From NCBI GenBank assembly GCA_028277765.1, contig JANQFQ010000126.1, positions 94,165 through 131,830 on the forward strand: a stretch of 37,666 bases of DNA. Reading direction: 5' to 3'. The number at the start of each line of letters is the position of its first letter. Position 1 is the first letter of the stretch. Under the pieces are notes generated by a model. The model was not told where the DNA came from. It saw only the letters and a program-made list of their open reading frames with translations, and ran no database searches. Position numbers and translations under genes: made by a program. Shown here one piece after another: positions 1 through 8,960 of the stretch. The DNA comes from Desulfobacterales bacterium. Lineage in GTDB: Bacteria; Desulfobacterota; Desulfobacteria; Desulfobacterales; SURF-7.

Positions 1-432
1 GCCAAGCCGTTTAAATTCATCCCTTTGAATATCGATAAATTTTTCAGCATAGGAACGGCATTTTTTACGAATGTCTGCCCTGGTCATCTCTTTCTTTTTT
101 TTACCAAGCTCTTTGTCCACATTGTGTTCAATGGGTAAGCCGTGGCAGTCCCATCCTGGTACGTACGGCGCGTTAAAACCGGCCATCTGCCGTGAACGGA
201 TAATAATATCTTTTAGAATTTTGTTAAGAGCTGTACCAATATGAATATAGCCGTTAGCGTAGGGGGGGCCGTCATGCAAAATAAAAGGCTCTCTCCCTTT
301 AGATCTTTCTCTAATTTTTTCATATAACTTACCCTCTTCCCATGCTTTTATCTGTTCAGGTTCACGATTGGCGAGATTCGCTTTCATGGGAAACTTTGTT
401 TTCGGCAGACTGAGTGATTTCTTGTAATCCAT
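1..432 (-). CDS. ileS: Isoleucyl-tRNA synthetase, N-terminal 144 residues (runs off the window)
   Basis: This is the N-terminus of a class I aminoacyl-tRNA synthetase that charges tRNA-Ile in the cytoplasm. The 144 codons present start at an ATG (430-432) and read without interruption to base 1. The visible sequence begins [20 protein letters not shown] and carries [14 protein letters not shown], the ATP-binding HIGH-type signature of IleS/ValS/LeuS, followed by [12 protein letters not shown]. The opening residues and these blocks fit IleS better than ValS or LeuS. It lies 83 bp downstream of rsmG and on the same strand, so it may be co-transcribed with it. The editing domain, the KMSKS loop and any zinc finger are outside the window and cannot be assessed. 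Confidence 0.93.
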   Translation of the reverse strand, partial: MDYKKSLSLPKTKFPMKANLANREPEQIKAWEEGKLYEKIRERSKGREPFILHDGPPYANGYIHIGTALNKILKDIIIRSRQMAGFNAPYVPGWDCHGLPIEHNVDKELGKKKKEMTRADIRKKCRSYAEKFIDIQRDEFKRLG

Positions 433-515
433 TTACGACTCCAGAATCTTATCTATTTATAATAATTTTGTATTTTTATGCTACAACAACTGCGTGTGTC
501 AAGGGAATGTTGGGA

Positions 516-1211
516 TCAGCTTTTTATTTTTATAATGATGATGAAGCGATCCTGTGAAACAAAAGGGAGGGTGTATTCGTGAACATCAAGTTCAATATTG
601 CCGTAATTCATCTTGCGTCCGTCAGGCATTGTTTTCTTAAACGATTGCAGTGATTTAATTTCAGTATTGTATGATCTCCCCTTTAGCGCTATTATTCTGC
701 CATTATTTTTTAATAGCGGCAACGCCTGGCTTACGAAACGATCCATACGTGATAAGGCCCTGCTGATAACCACATCAAATTTTCCAGTGTTTATGGCTTC
801 AGGGTTTAAGTCTTCCGCCCTGGTATGGTACGCATCAATGTTATCTAGCTTCAAGACTCTGAAAAGCTGTTTTAAGAAACTGACCTTTTTTCTTGATGAA
901 TCGACCAGACAACAGGAGATATCCGGCATGACAATTTTAAGGGGAATACCAGGGAAACCCGCACCAGAGCCAATATCTAGAAGAGATGATCCAGCGGGAA
1001 TATAACTTAATGGCGCTATTGAATCCAGGAAATGTTTAACCGCCATGTCTTTGGGATTAGTAATGGCGGTTAAATTGATTTTATTATTCCACTTTAATAA
1101 TTCTAAAGCGTATAGAGAAAATCTCCCGGCCATGTTGTTGGTGATGTTGATATTCATCTGCCGGGCACCGTCTATAAGGAATCTCTCCCATTGTTCAGAA
1201 CCTGTCTTCAT
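516..1211 (-). CDS. rsmG: 16S rRNA (guanine527-N7)-methyltransferase RsmG (GidB)
   Basis: RsmG is a cytoplasmic SAM-dependent enzyme that methylates N7 of G527 in 16S rRNA; loss of it gives low-level streptomycin resistance in other bacteria. The 231-residue length is normal for the family. The SAM-binding loop LLDIGSGAGFPGIPLKI is clear, preceded by the family block WNNKINLTAI and HFLDSIAPL, and followed by DSSRKKVSFL and VVISRAL. The ATG at 1209-1211 lies only 4 nt after the stop of the upstream CoA-transferase/GNAT gene and has no clear Shine-Dalgarno site, which suggests translational coupling. RsmG is usually found next to mnmG or parA; here it sits between a CoA-transferase fusion and ileS. 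Confidence 0.95.
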   Translation of the reverse strand: MKTGSEQWERFLIDGARQMNINITNNMAGRFSLYALELLKWNNKINLTAITNPKDMAVKHFLDSIAPLSYIPAGSSLLDIGSGAGFPGIPLKIVMPDISCCLVDSSRKKVSFLKQLFRVLKLDNIDAYHTRAEDLNPEAINTGKFDVVISRALSRMDRFVSQALPLLKNNGRIIALKGRSYNTEIKSLQSFKKTMPDGRKMNYGNIELDVHEYTLPFVSQDRFIIIIKIKS

Positions 1212-1215
1212 GCTG

Positions 1216-3114
1216 TCAGATGTTATTGCTTTTTTCTCCGGCCTTATCAGGAAAAATCATATTTATATAGATCTCGCCATCCTCGCCCATGGTTGTCACC
1301 AGATCAGGATACCTTTTTCTAAATACTTTAACCATCACTGAATTTTCTCTAAGGACAGTTGCTTTAAATCCTTTGAATTTATTCACTTTCGCAATTGTTT
1401 CCAGGATCGTCAGCAGGTTGGAGGCGACCCCAACGCCCTGAAAATCCTCCCTGACGACAAAAGCGACTTCTGCGATTGAATTGCCAGCATCAACATATGT
1501 CCCGATTGCCATGATCTCTTTATGGTCTCCTTGTTGAAAAATACCGATGATTGATATGTTGCTCCTGTAATCAACAGATGACCATTGTTTTTGCATCTCT
1601 TTATGTGAAAATATTTTCCGCTTATGAAAAAATCTGAAATATATGGTCTCTTCCTGAAGCGAATAATAAAAATTTCTTGAGGCAAATTCATCTGAAGGGA
1701 GCATCGGCCTGAATTCAACGGTTCTGCCGTCTTTTAATGTATTGGTAGATTTGTAATCTTCAAGGAAAATCAGATCGTTTTGTGCAGGCGGTAGCTGGTC
1801 AGCAAAGATATAATGGCGTTTTTTAGCTATCTCGATAAGGTCTTCACGAAACTTTGGATGGGCGATCTGAGAGAGTTCCAGGACCCTCTGGTATATACTT
1901 TTACCCTGTATTTCAGCAATACCGTATTCAGTAACAACAAAATTCACGTCTCCCCTTGTTGTAGCGACCCCTGCCCCTTCACTCAGATGAGACACTATTC
2001 GGGAAATTTTACCGTTCTGTGCAGTTGACGGTAGCGCAACAATTGCAAAGCCGCCTTTTGACATGGCGCTACCCCTGAGAAAATCAACCTGATCGCCAAT
2101 GCCACTATAAAACAGGTAACTCAATGAATCCGAACAGACCTGCCCTGTTAAATCGACTTCCAGTGCTGAACTGATGGAGATAAGATTGTCATTGCGGGCG
2201 ATGACCGTTGGATCATTAACAAATTCAGACGAGCGGAAATAAAACATAGGATTTTTATCAATATATTTGTAAAGTTTTTTAGATCCGACTACCAGTGATG
2301 CAACAGTCCTGCCGGGCAGCAGTGTTTTTTTCCTATTTGTTATTACATTGTTTCGAAAAAGAGGGAGAAAACCATCTGTAATGACCTGGGTGTGTATGCC
2401 AAGGTCTTTTCTGTCACTCAGATATTGCAGAACCATATTTGGCAGGTGACCAAAGCCTATTTGAAGTGTAGCCCCATCACTGACAAGCTGTGAAATATAA
2501 AAACCGATCCTCATTGTGATCTCATCATTTTTTATGTTTGGCGGAGCTTCGACAATCGGTTCTTCATGAATAACCAGATAATCAAGTTCATCCACATGGA
2601 CAAAGCTGTCACCATGTGTCCTGGGCATTCTTGGATTGACCTGGGCAATTACGATTCCGGCGTTTTCCATGCCTGATTTTGTAATATCAACGGAAACACC
2701 AAGGCTGCAGTAACCGAACTTGTCCGGCGGGCTGACCTGGATTAGTGCGACATCAAGGCCTATACGCCTGTTCGCAAAAAGGATCGGTATCTGGGAAAGA
2801 TAAGAAGGGATATAATCAATCTTCCCTTCAAAAGCGGCCTTCCGCATTGGAGGGCTGATAAAAAAAAGTTTAAGAGAAAACCGGTTTAAGAATGATTCAT
2901 CATCAACAAACTGAGCAAGGGTGGATGAAAGCATCTGGTAGACAGTAATGTCCTGGATATTTTTATCGTTAACCATCGCTCTGATTAGGTATTGGGGTTC
3001 ACCGCAACCAGTACCGATAAAAATTCGGCTTCCCCTTTTAATTTTTAATGTCGCCTCTTCTATATTTAAAATTTTGTTAGGACAATTTTTTTGCAGCCAC
3101 TTTAGATAAGCCAT
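1216..3114 (-). CDS. Acetyl-CoA hydrolase/CoA-transferase family protein fused to a C-terminal GNAT acetyltransferase
   Basis: Two enzymes are joined in 632 residues. Residues ~1-450 resemble the acetyl-CoA hydrolase / 4-hydroxybutyrate CoA-transferase family, with blocks such as IGFGHLPNMVLQYL, LGIHTQVITDG and VVTEYGIAEIQGKS. Residues ~462-632 form a GNAT domain whose acetyl-CoA loop is DFQGVGVASNLL; its opening (EFRPMLPSDE) is like Pat-type protein acetyltransferases. The position where related CoA-transferases carry the acyl-accepting glutamate (the HTE motif) is Gln243 here (codon CAG at 2386-2388), so ordinary ping-pong CoA transfer is doubtful and hydrolase or regulatory roles are possible. 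It is probably the first gene of a unit with rsmG and ileS. The start ATG has no strong ribosome site. The family call is firm; substrates are unknown. Confidence 0.9.
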   Translation of the reverse strand: MAYLKWLQKNCPNKILNIEEATLKIKRGSRIFIGTGCGEPQYLIRAMVNDKNIQDITVYQMLSSTLAQFVDDESFLNRFSLKLFFISPPMRKAAFEGKIDYIPSYLSQIPILFANRRIGLDVALIQVSPPDKFGYCSLGVSVDITKSGMENAGIVIAQVNPRMPRTHGDSFVHVDELDYLVIHEEPIVEAPPNIKNDEITMRIGFYISQLVSDGATLQIGFGHLPNMVLQYLSDRKDLGIHTQVITDGFLPLFRNNVITNRKKTLLPGRTVASLVVGSKKLYKYIDKNPMFYFRSSEFVNDPTVIARNDNLISISSALEVDLTGQVCSDSLSYLFYSGIGDQVDFLRGSAMSKGGFAIVALPSTAQNGKISRIVSHLSEGAGVATTRGDVNFVVTEYGIAEIQGKSIYQRVLELSQIAHPKFREDLIEIAKKRHYIFADQLPPAQNDLIFLEDYKSTNTLKDGRTVEFRPMLPSDEFASRNFYYSLQEETIYFRFFHKRKIFSHKEMQKQWSSVDYRSNISIIGIFQQGDHKEIMAIGTYVDAGNSIAEVAFVVREDFQGVGVASNLLTILETIAKVNKFKGFKATVLRENSVMVKVFRKRYPDLVTTMGEDGEIYINMIFPDKAGEKSNNI

Positions 3115-3514
3115 GTCAATACATTCGTTTTGTTGTTCTGGTATTAAGCTGGATTTCGCACAAATGTCGGTAAGTCTATTCGCATGCTTCCAGCGTGTTG
3201 ATTGTCAATAATAAATACTAATACAAATAGGAAATGATCAAGAATTCTTTTTGAAATATAAATCACTTTGGGATTTAATGAAGTGTAGAGTTTGTGTAGC
3301 GGACGTGAATTACGCTTAAATTATCAGTAAAATCGTGGGGAAGAGGAGTTACTTGCGATTGAACTGAAAAAAATTAAATTTAATTTTTTTTTGCTTGGTT
3401 CACGTCCGTTACACATTAACTCTTGCCATATGCTGTTATGTTCTATAGTAAAAAAACACTGAATTGTAAATAGCAAAATAATTACAGGTTAATAACAGGT
3501 AAAACCTGATAAAA
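3115..3514. other. 400 bp intergenic stretch without a credible gene
   Basis: This lies between two minus-strand genes. I see no ORF with coding character. It holds the inverted-repeat element at 3287-3423 and, near 3490, a weak hairpin (CAGGT-AAA-ACCTG) just downstream of the PAS/LuxR gene stop, which lacks a proper T-run. Any promoter for the CoA-transferase operon must lie here, but I could not single one out. Confidence 0.5.
3287..3423. repeat. Imperfect inverted repeat flanking ~90 bp (MITE-like or large stem-loop)
   Basis: The left arm at 3287-3309 contains TGTGTAGCGGACGTGAA and the right arm at 3399-3423 contains TTCACGTCCGTTACACA. These 17-mers are reverse complements with a single mismatch, and pairing extends outward by AGAGTT/AACTCT after a 2-nt bulge. 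The interior is AT-rich, with a smaller palindrome around AAATTAAATTTAATTT near its right end. There is no ORF inside and I see no clear target-site duplication. It could be a non-autonomous mobile element, an intergenic repeat family, or a structured RNA. Confidence 0.55.
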
Positions 3515-4837
3515 TTAAACCAGCGAAAGAAGGTGTGATCTCAAGTTAACTTTTTGATTTTTCAACCCAAGTTTGTCCCTTAAGTTACTTCTGTGAAATT
3601 CAATGGCCCTTTGCGAAGAGTTTAACAGATCAGCAATCTCTTTTGAGGTTTTTCCTTTCTTTACAAGCTCTGCTATTTGAATCTCTGTGGGGGTGAGGTT
3701 AAGGTATCTGGAGGTCAGTTTATGGGAATACGGTGATGTAATGTCCTGGAGATTCGATTCCAGGATGTCAAGATACGCTTTTTGCCTGTCACGCAGTCTA
3801 CCCTGTTTTAATTTTAATAAATAGGGATCAATTAATTCCTTAACACTAAACAGAACCTTGTCTTCAAGCTCTGACTTATCTTCTTCTCTCCGTTTCAGAA
3901 GAACCCGCAAGGCAGTATTTGCTTCTTCAAGATTGACTGTTCGTTCCTTCACAAGGTCTTCAAGCTGTTCGCGGTGCATTTTCAGCACTTCTTCAGCATG
4001 TTTACGCCTGGTAATGTCCCTGATGATGCTGATGAACCCTTGAAGTTTTTTCCCCTTTTTTAATATCGTTGAATTGACTTCAACAACCACCCGCTTGTTA
4101 TCTTTACGTCTAATTTCAAACTCTTCCATATTTATGGGTCTATCATCTTCAAAAGAATCAATACGTTTAAATAGCTGTGTTATGTCATCTGGTAAAAAAA
4201 TACCGACTTCACCAAAGTTTTTTCCGACCAGTTCTTTTCTTTTGTACCCGAATACATCATAACACTTTTCGTTGATGTCTATTACCCCTCCTCTGTTGTC
4301 TGACATGACGATCACATCATTTGCGGTTTCAAAAATTGTTTTAAATCTCCCCTCACTTGCACGGAGTTCTTCTTCTGCTTTTTTTTTCTCAGTCAAATCT
4401 CTTACAAACGTTAGAAAGCCTTTAATTTTCTTCCCTTTTTTTATAATAGACGTGTTTACTTTTACAACTGCAACACTCCTGTCTTTACGAAAAGCCCTGA
4501 ATTCATCAGGTGGTGGGGATTTTCCAGTGCGGACATCTTCAAAACCTTTCCATGCAGTCCGCATATCTTCATGACTTAGTATATCAAGGTTAAAAATATT
4601 TTTCCCAGCCAGTTCTTTCCGCTTGTGTCCGAACAGCTCAACCGTCCTGTCATTCATATCAATAATTGTTCCGTCAGGTCCAACATAAAGAATCGCGTCA
4701 TTAACATTATTAAAAACAGCCGTGAACTTTTCATTGGTTTCCCACAACTGTGCTTTGAGTTTCTTTAGTAGTTTAGAATCCTTTTCAAGTTTTTTAACTT
4801 TTTTCTCTAGTTCTTTATATGTCGGTTTTACAGGCAT
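3515..4837 (-). CDS. PAS-PAS sensor with C-terminal LuxR-type DNA-binding domain
   Basis: A predicted soluble one-component regulator of 440 residues. A short coiled coil (~1-35, PTYKELEKKVKKLEK) is followed by a first PAS domain (~36-155, AVFNNVNDAILYVGPDG ... FLTVRD-type end) and a second PAS domain (~160-280, FKTIFETANDVIVMSDN ... GFISIIRDITRRK). A second coiled coil (~280-345) leads into a LuxR/GerE helix-turn-helix (~370-435, LTPTEIQIAELVKKGKTSKE, IADLL, AIEFHRSNLR). No histidine kinase, receiver or membrane segment is present, so PAS ligand or redox sensing would act directly on DNA binding. A good Shine-Dalgarno AAAGGGG lies before the ATG. It stands alone downstream of tRNA-Pro. The bound signal and target genes cannot be told from sequence. 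Confidence 0.9.
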   Translation of the reverse strand: MPVKPTYKELEKKVKKLEKDSKLLKKLKAQLWETNEKFTAVFNNVNDAILYVGPDGTIIDMNDRTVELFGHKRKELAGKNIFNLDILSHEDMRTAWKGFEDVRTGKSPPPDEFRAFRKDRSVAVVKVNTSIIKKGKKIKGFLTFVRDLTEKKKAEEELRASEGRFKTIFETANDVIVMSDNRGGVIDINEKCYDVFGYKRKELVGKNFGEVGIFLPDDITQLFKRIDSFEDDRPINMEEFEIRRKDNKRVVVEVNSTILKKGKKLQGFISIIRDITRRKHAEEVLKMHREQLEDLVKERTVNLEEANTALRVLLKRREEDKSELEDKVLFSVKELIDPYLLKLKQGRLRDRQKAYLDILESNLQDITSPYSHKLTSRYLNLTPTEIQIAELVKKGKTSKEIADLLNSSQRAIEFHRSNLRDKLGLKNQKVNLRSHLLSLV

Positions 4838-4906
4838 AATGATAGCCCCTTTATTTTTATAGCGGGGATACTGTTAAATAGAGATCTTATCTTTAGAATT
4901 TAGGTG

Positions 4907-4983
4907 TGGTCGGGACGAGAGGATTTGAACCTCCGACCCCAGCGTCCCGAACGCTGTGCTCTACCAGACTGAGCCACGTCCCG
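4907..4983 (-). tRNA. tRNA-Pro (anticodon CGG)
   Basis: A 77-nt cloverleaf can be drawn. The acceptor arms CGGGACG/CGTCCCG start with C1, as bacterial tRNA-Pro does, and are followed by ACCA, so the CCA is encoded. The D-arm is GCTC/GAGC, the anticodon stem CAGCG/CGCTG with loop TTCGGGA gives anticodon CGG, and the T-arm is GGAGG-TTCAAAT-CCTCT. The CCG-decoding Pro tRNA lies 36 nt downstream of purA on the same strand and may be processed from the purA transcript. Confidence 0.95.
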
Positions 4984-5019
4984 ACATGGGATTTTTCTTA
5001 AGCTACTAATATTTTATTG

Positions 5020-6321
<1,302 letters not shown>

Positions 6322-6361
6322 TTATTGAATTATTTTTAAAAATTAATTTTTATTGCATGAT

Positions 6362-6835
6362 TTAATCAGTTGCAACATGTTTTCGCTTTTGCTTGAAAAA
6401 ATCTTGAATTATTTTCATGCAGTCTTCTTCGCATATACCAGTAACGACTTCAATGCGATGGTTTAATCTTGTGTCATTAGGAAAATCGTACAAAGAACCG
6501 GCAGCCCCCCACTTGGGATCTTTTGCGCCAAAAACAAGAGTTGAAATTCTTGCGTGAACAATCGCTCCCATACACATCATACACGGCTCAAGGGTAACAT
6601 ACAGTGTTGTGTTTAATAGTCTGTAATTATTTAACTTGATGGCCCCTTTACGAATGGCCAGTATCTCGGCGTGTGCTGCGGGATCCACAGCTTCTATTGT
6701 CCGGTTATGTGCCCGGGAAAGGATGTCGCCGGTATCTGAGATAAGTACCGCGCCAACAGGCACTTCATCTTTTAAAGCTGCTTTTTCTGCTTCGCTTACG
6801 GCGATTGCCATATATTCAGTATGATTAACAGGCAT
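6362..6835 (-). CDS. tadA: tRNA-specific adenosine deaminase TadA
   Basis: TadA deaminates A34 to inosine in tRNA-Arg(ACG), allowing it to read CGU, CGC and CGA. With the ATG at 6833-6835 the protein has 157 residues, close to the usual length. The zinc and catalytic residues are intact: H55-A-E57 and P84-C85-MM-C88, in the blocks DPAAHAEILAIR and TLEPCMMCMGAIVHAR. A longer frame reaching a TTG at 6905-6907 adds 24 residues not seen in relatives; neither start has a strong Shine-Dalgarno, so I prefer the ATG on family length. Remarkably, its substrate tRNA-Arg(ACG) is encoded divergently about 90 bp away. Confidence 0.94.
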   Translation of the reverse strand: MPVNHTEYMAIAVSEAEKAALKDEVPVGAVLISDTGDILSRAHNRTIEAVDPAAHAEILAIRKGAIKLNNYRLLNTTLYVTLEPCMMCMGAIVHARISTLVFGAKDPKWGAAGSLYDFPNDTRLNHRIEVVTGICEEDCMKIIQDFFKQKRKHVATD

Positions 6836-6924
6836 ATCTTGATAAAGGGATATTTGAGTTAGGTTATCATTGACAGAGCATTTATAATAGCTTATGAGGA
6901 AATGCAATTTAAAACTTTTCTAGC

Positions 6925-7001
<77 letters not shown>

Positions 7002-7002
7002 A

Positions 7003-7019
7003 TTATCCAAATTGGATAA
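7003..7019. terminator. Short hairpin between convergent tRNA-Arg and the small exported protein gene
   Basis: TTATCCAA-A-TTGGATAA is a perfect inverted repeat lying directly after the tRNA CCA and before the stop of the convergent minus-strand gene. It has no T-run on either strand, so it is at best a weak terminator or processing signal. Confidence 0.3.
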
Positions 7020-7026
7020 AGACAGG

Positions 7027-7365
7027 TTACTGCTCCCTGCAGCTACAGCGCATGGATTTCATTTTCATTCCCAAAAGATCGACTGAAATTTTTACAGTAT
7101 CCTCAAAACCTGGTTCAATTGGGCCAACATCAGCTGTAGAAATGGTACCGGTACTGATGTTTATTTTGTTCCCGTCAGGATCGATGGCAATGCACTTGAT
7201 TTTAACATGCTTTTTAAATGTTTTTTCAGAATCGTTTGCATAGGTTAGTAATACATGTCCAGTCCCACCGGAAGACCATATGCGATCAATGGTCAAGGTA
7301 CCTGCAGAAAATGAAAGTGTAGCAGTTAATAGGATAAAAAGGGTAAGAAAAAAGATTTTTTTCAT
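7027..7365 (-). CDS. Small exported protein of unknown function
   Basis: I do not recognise this protein. The ATG at 7363-7365 is chosen because a good AAAGGTG ribosome site precedes it and a signal peptide starts exactly there ([20 protein letters not shown], probable cleavage before AGTL). A longer in-frame extension upstream adds 22 residues with no such support. The mature part, about 90 residues, is beta-rich ([34 protein letters not shown]), which is reminiscent of small Ig-like FxLYD domains, and it ends with a cysteine pair (RCSCREQ). It lies 76 bp downstream of the CRP-like gene on the same strand and may be co-transcribed. A periplasmic location is inferred. Confidence 0.65.
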   Translation of the reverse strand: MKKIFFLTLFILLTATLSFSAGTLTIDRIWSSGGTGHVLLTYANDSEKTFKKHVKIKCIAIDPDGNKINISTGTISTADVGPIEPGFEDTVKISVDLLGMKMKSMRCSCREQ

Positions 7366-7441
7366 GAGTACACCTTTGATAAAAATTTTATTATATAAAA
7401 AGTTTTTATACCCCCTTGATAAGAAAGACAATGCCGGCAGA

Positions 7442-8122
7442 TTAAATACTATCTAAGTCAAAAGATATCATTGCTACTGAATGGTAAGGGACCATAATCA
7501 GATTACCATCGGAATCGCGAATGATGACTTCATAGCCAGCATCACTTTTTTCAACCTGAATGATGCTGCCGGTAACAATATTTCCAGATGATAGTTCAAT
7601 CTTAATTATCATGCTTTTAGCAATCAGCCGCTGGAAATTAAGCTGCTGTCCGCCGCTAGTCTGGAGTTCGTGCTGTACGGTATCCAGGTAGAGTTTGTTT
7701 GTTGTACGGAGACGGTCGACCACAATACATAGAAGGTTATCAAGTACTTTTGCCCCTGTTAATGGGTTTTTTTCATTAAACGCGTCAAAATCAGAGCGGG
7801 TCAGGGTCTGGACTTTTACATCATCAATAGCAAAGGCTGTTGCAGCACGTCCCCCCCTGTCCATAAAGGCCATCTCACCAAAAACACACCCTTCTTCAGC
7901 ACGGAGTAAAAGTTTTTCAATATCTCCCTGCATTATCCATCTTTTCAGTTCAACAATCCCTGATTCAACAATAAAAAGTGCGTCTCCTTCTTCATCTTCT
8001 TTAAACAGGTAATCTCCGGAAGAGAAGGATTGCTCTTTAAAGCAGTCTTTGAAAAGTTTCATCTCATTATCATCCAGCCCGCGCATTAGAAGGCTGCTGA
8101 CCATTATTGTGGATTCCGTCAT
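7442..8122 (-). CDS. Cyclic nucleotide-binding domain protein with a C-terminal Sm/Hfq-like domain
   Basis: Residues ~10-130 form a CRP-type cyclic-nucleotide-binding fold with a canonical phosphate-binding cassette (VFGEMAFMDRGGRAATAFA), including the Arg expected for cNMP binding. A helical linker (~120-165) is followed, not by the helix-turn-helix of CRP/FNR regulators, but by a ~55-residue beta domain: IIKIELSSGNIVTGSIIQVE, then EVIIRDSDGNLIMVPYHSVA. The strand order and the KIELSSG.. start with ..PYHSVAMI end resemble an Sm-like fold. DNA binding is therefore unlikely; ligand-controlled RNA or protein interaction is an inference. A strong AGGAGG site precedes the ATG. It is likely the first gene of a two-gene unit with the small exported protein. 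Confidence 0.85.
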   Translation of the reverse strand: MTESTIMVSSLLMRGLDDNEMKLFKDCFKEQSFSSGDYLFKEDEEGDALFIVESGIVELKRWIMQGDIEKLLLRAEEGCVFGEMAFMDRGGRAATAFAIDDVKVQTLTRSDFDAFNEKNPLTGAKVLDNLLCIVVDRLRTTNKLYLDTVQHELQTSGGQQLNFQRLIAKSMIIKIELSSGNIVTGSIIQVEKSDAGYEVIIRDSDGNLIMVPYHSVAMISFDLDSI

Positions 8123-8318
8123 TATGTCCTCCTCTTTAAGCGTTTATAATTGTATTAACAAAATTGAAGGGAAATTCAAGGTATTTCTTCTGATGAACTA
8201 TTTTAAACCATCTATATCACACAGGAAAATTCTTGCTAATAACTCAATTGCCTAATAAAGAAATTGAATGCCATGATCATTTAAGATTTAATTCATGGAG
8301 TGAATTGCCCAGTGAGGA

Positions 8319-8359
8319 TATAAATCAGGGTGGTTCAATTGAACCACCCTGGATTTATA
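8319..8359. repeat. Long near-perfect palindromic hairpin
   Basis: AGGGTGGTTCAA (8327-8338) is followed immediately by its reverse complement TTGAACCACCCT (8339-8350). Pairing continues outward for eight more base pairs (TATAAATC/GATTTATA) after a single bulged G. No T-run follows on either strand and no gene ends nearby. It could be an operator, a transcript-end hairpin of an unseen small RNA, or a cruciform-type repeat. Confidence 0.6.
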
Positions 8360-8841
8360 AAAGACTTCCTGCAATGCCGTTATAAAATAGATGCACGCGC
8401 ATTCAAGAAGTCAGCAAGTGCCACCTGTAGCTTCATTTTTAAAAAAATAACCGTTGGAGGCAAAAAAAAGCCGTCGCTTGGTTTTAAATTATTGTGTTGA
8501 AGCCCGGTGATGTAATAATTTTAAGCAAGAATCATGCAATAAATATTGAATGTCAAAATAGCCTATTATTTCAAGGCATTAAAATGTTTATATGTGATTA
8601 CGGACACTTTTGCATATCTTACTCGAAATATTAAAATTTATGTTACTGTGAAAAACCTTTCTTGAAAAAAAATATAAAACTAATTTATAAAATGTTTTTC
8701 AGGTATAAAAAATTTATATATTTTATAAATACGATCATTGAACATAAGGAAGAATTATGGGAATTGTAAATAGCGATTACACCCTGCAGGATCATAGATG
8801 CGTTTTATCCTGTTAGAGAAGATTACAGGTAGTGCTTTATA

Positions 8842-8868
8842 TTGACTCAATAGCTTTATTTTTATAAC
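8842..8868 (+). promoter_or_regulatory. Candidate sigma70-type promoter for the SDR-epimerase pair
   Basis: TTGACT at 8842-8847 and TATAAC at 8863-8868 each match the consensus at five of six bases, but the 15-bp spacing is short of the optimal 17. It lies about 50 bp before the small ORF and 90 bp before the SDR start. In AT-rich DNA such matches also occur by chance. Confidence 0.35.
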
Positions 8869-8915
8869 CAAGTCATAATTTTTTTCTTTTCATGAATAAC
8901 ACTTAAGGGGATCCA

Positions 8916-8960
8916 ATGAGTGTAATACAAGATAAATGGGATAATGGGGGTGATAAATGA
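8916..8960 (+). CDS. Possible 14-codon leader ORF overlapping the SDR start
   Basis: The ORF reads MSVIQDKWDNGGDK and its TGA overlaps the SDR initiation codon as ATGA. An AAGGGG lies about 7 nt before its ATG. The SDR's own ribosome site (GGGGGTG) lies inside this ORF, so translating it would pass over that site, which is the usual layout of translational coupling. There is no protein-level support, and it may simply be chance. Confidence 0.3.
   Translation: MSVIQDKWDNGGDK

Larger units (their letters stand above)
8123..8915. other. ~790 bp intergenic stretch between divergent genes
   Basis: This is the largest gap in the window. It separates the divergent CRP-like gene (minus) and the SDR gene (plus) and must carry promoters for both. 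I find a strong hairpin (8319-8359), a small one at 8291-8306 (ATTCA/TGAAT) and a promoter-like pair at 8842-8868. Only very short ORFs occur (16-18 codons at 8584 and 8757), with no coding support. The AT-rich, featureless sequence at 8500-8750 could be a decayed gene or a regulatory region. Confidence 0.5.

Noticed and set aside
613..1005. 130-codon plus-strand ORF
   Set aside because: Antisense shadow of rsmG, whose SAM loop is complete.
3515..4837. Histidine kinase reading of the PAS protein
   Set aside because: There is no H-box, N-box or G-box; the C-terminus is a LuxR helix-turn-helix.
8584..8634. 16-codon ORF in the gap
   Set aside because: No ribosome site and length expected by chance.
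8757..8816. 18-codon ORF with an AAGGAAG site (MGIVNSDYTLQ...)
   Set aside because: A ribosome-like site exists, but the product is tiny, unlike anything I know, and unlinked to the next gene.
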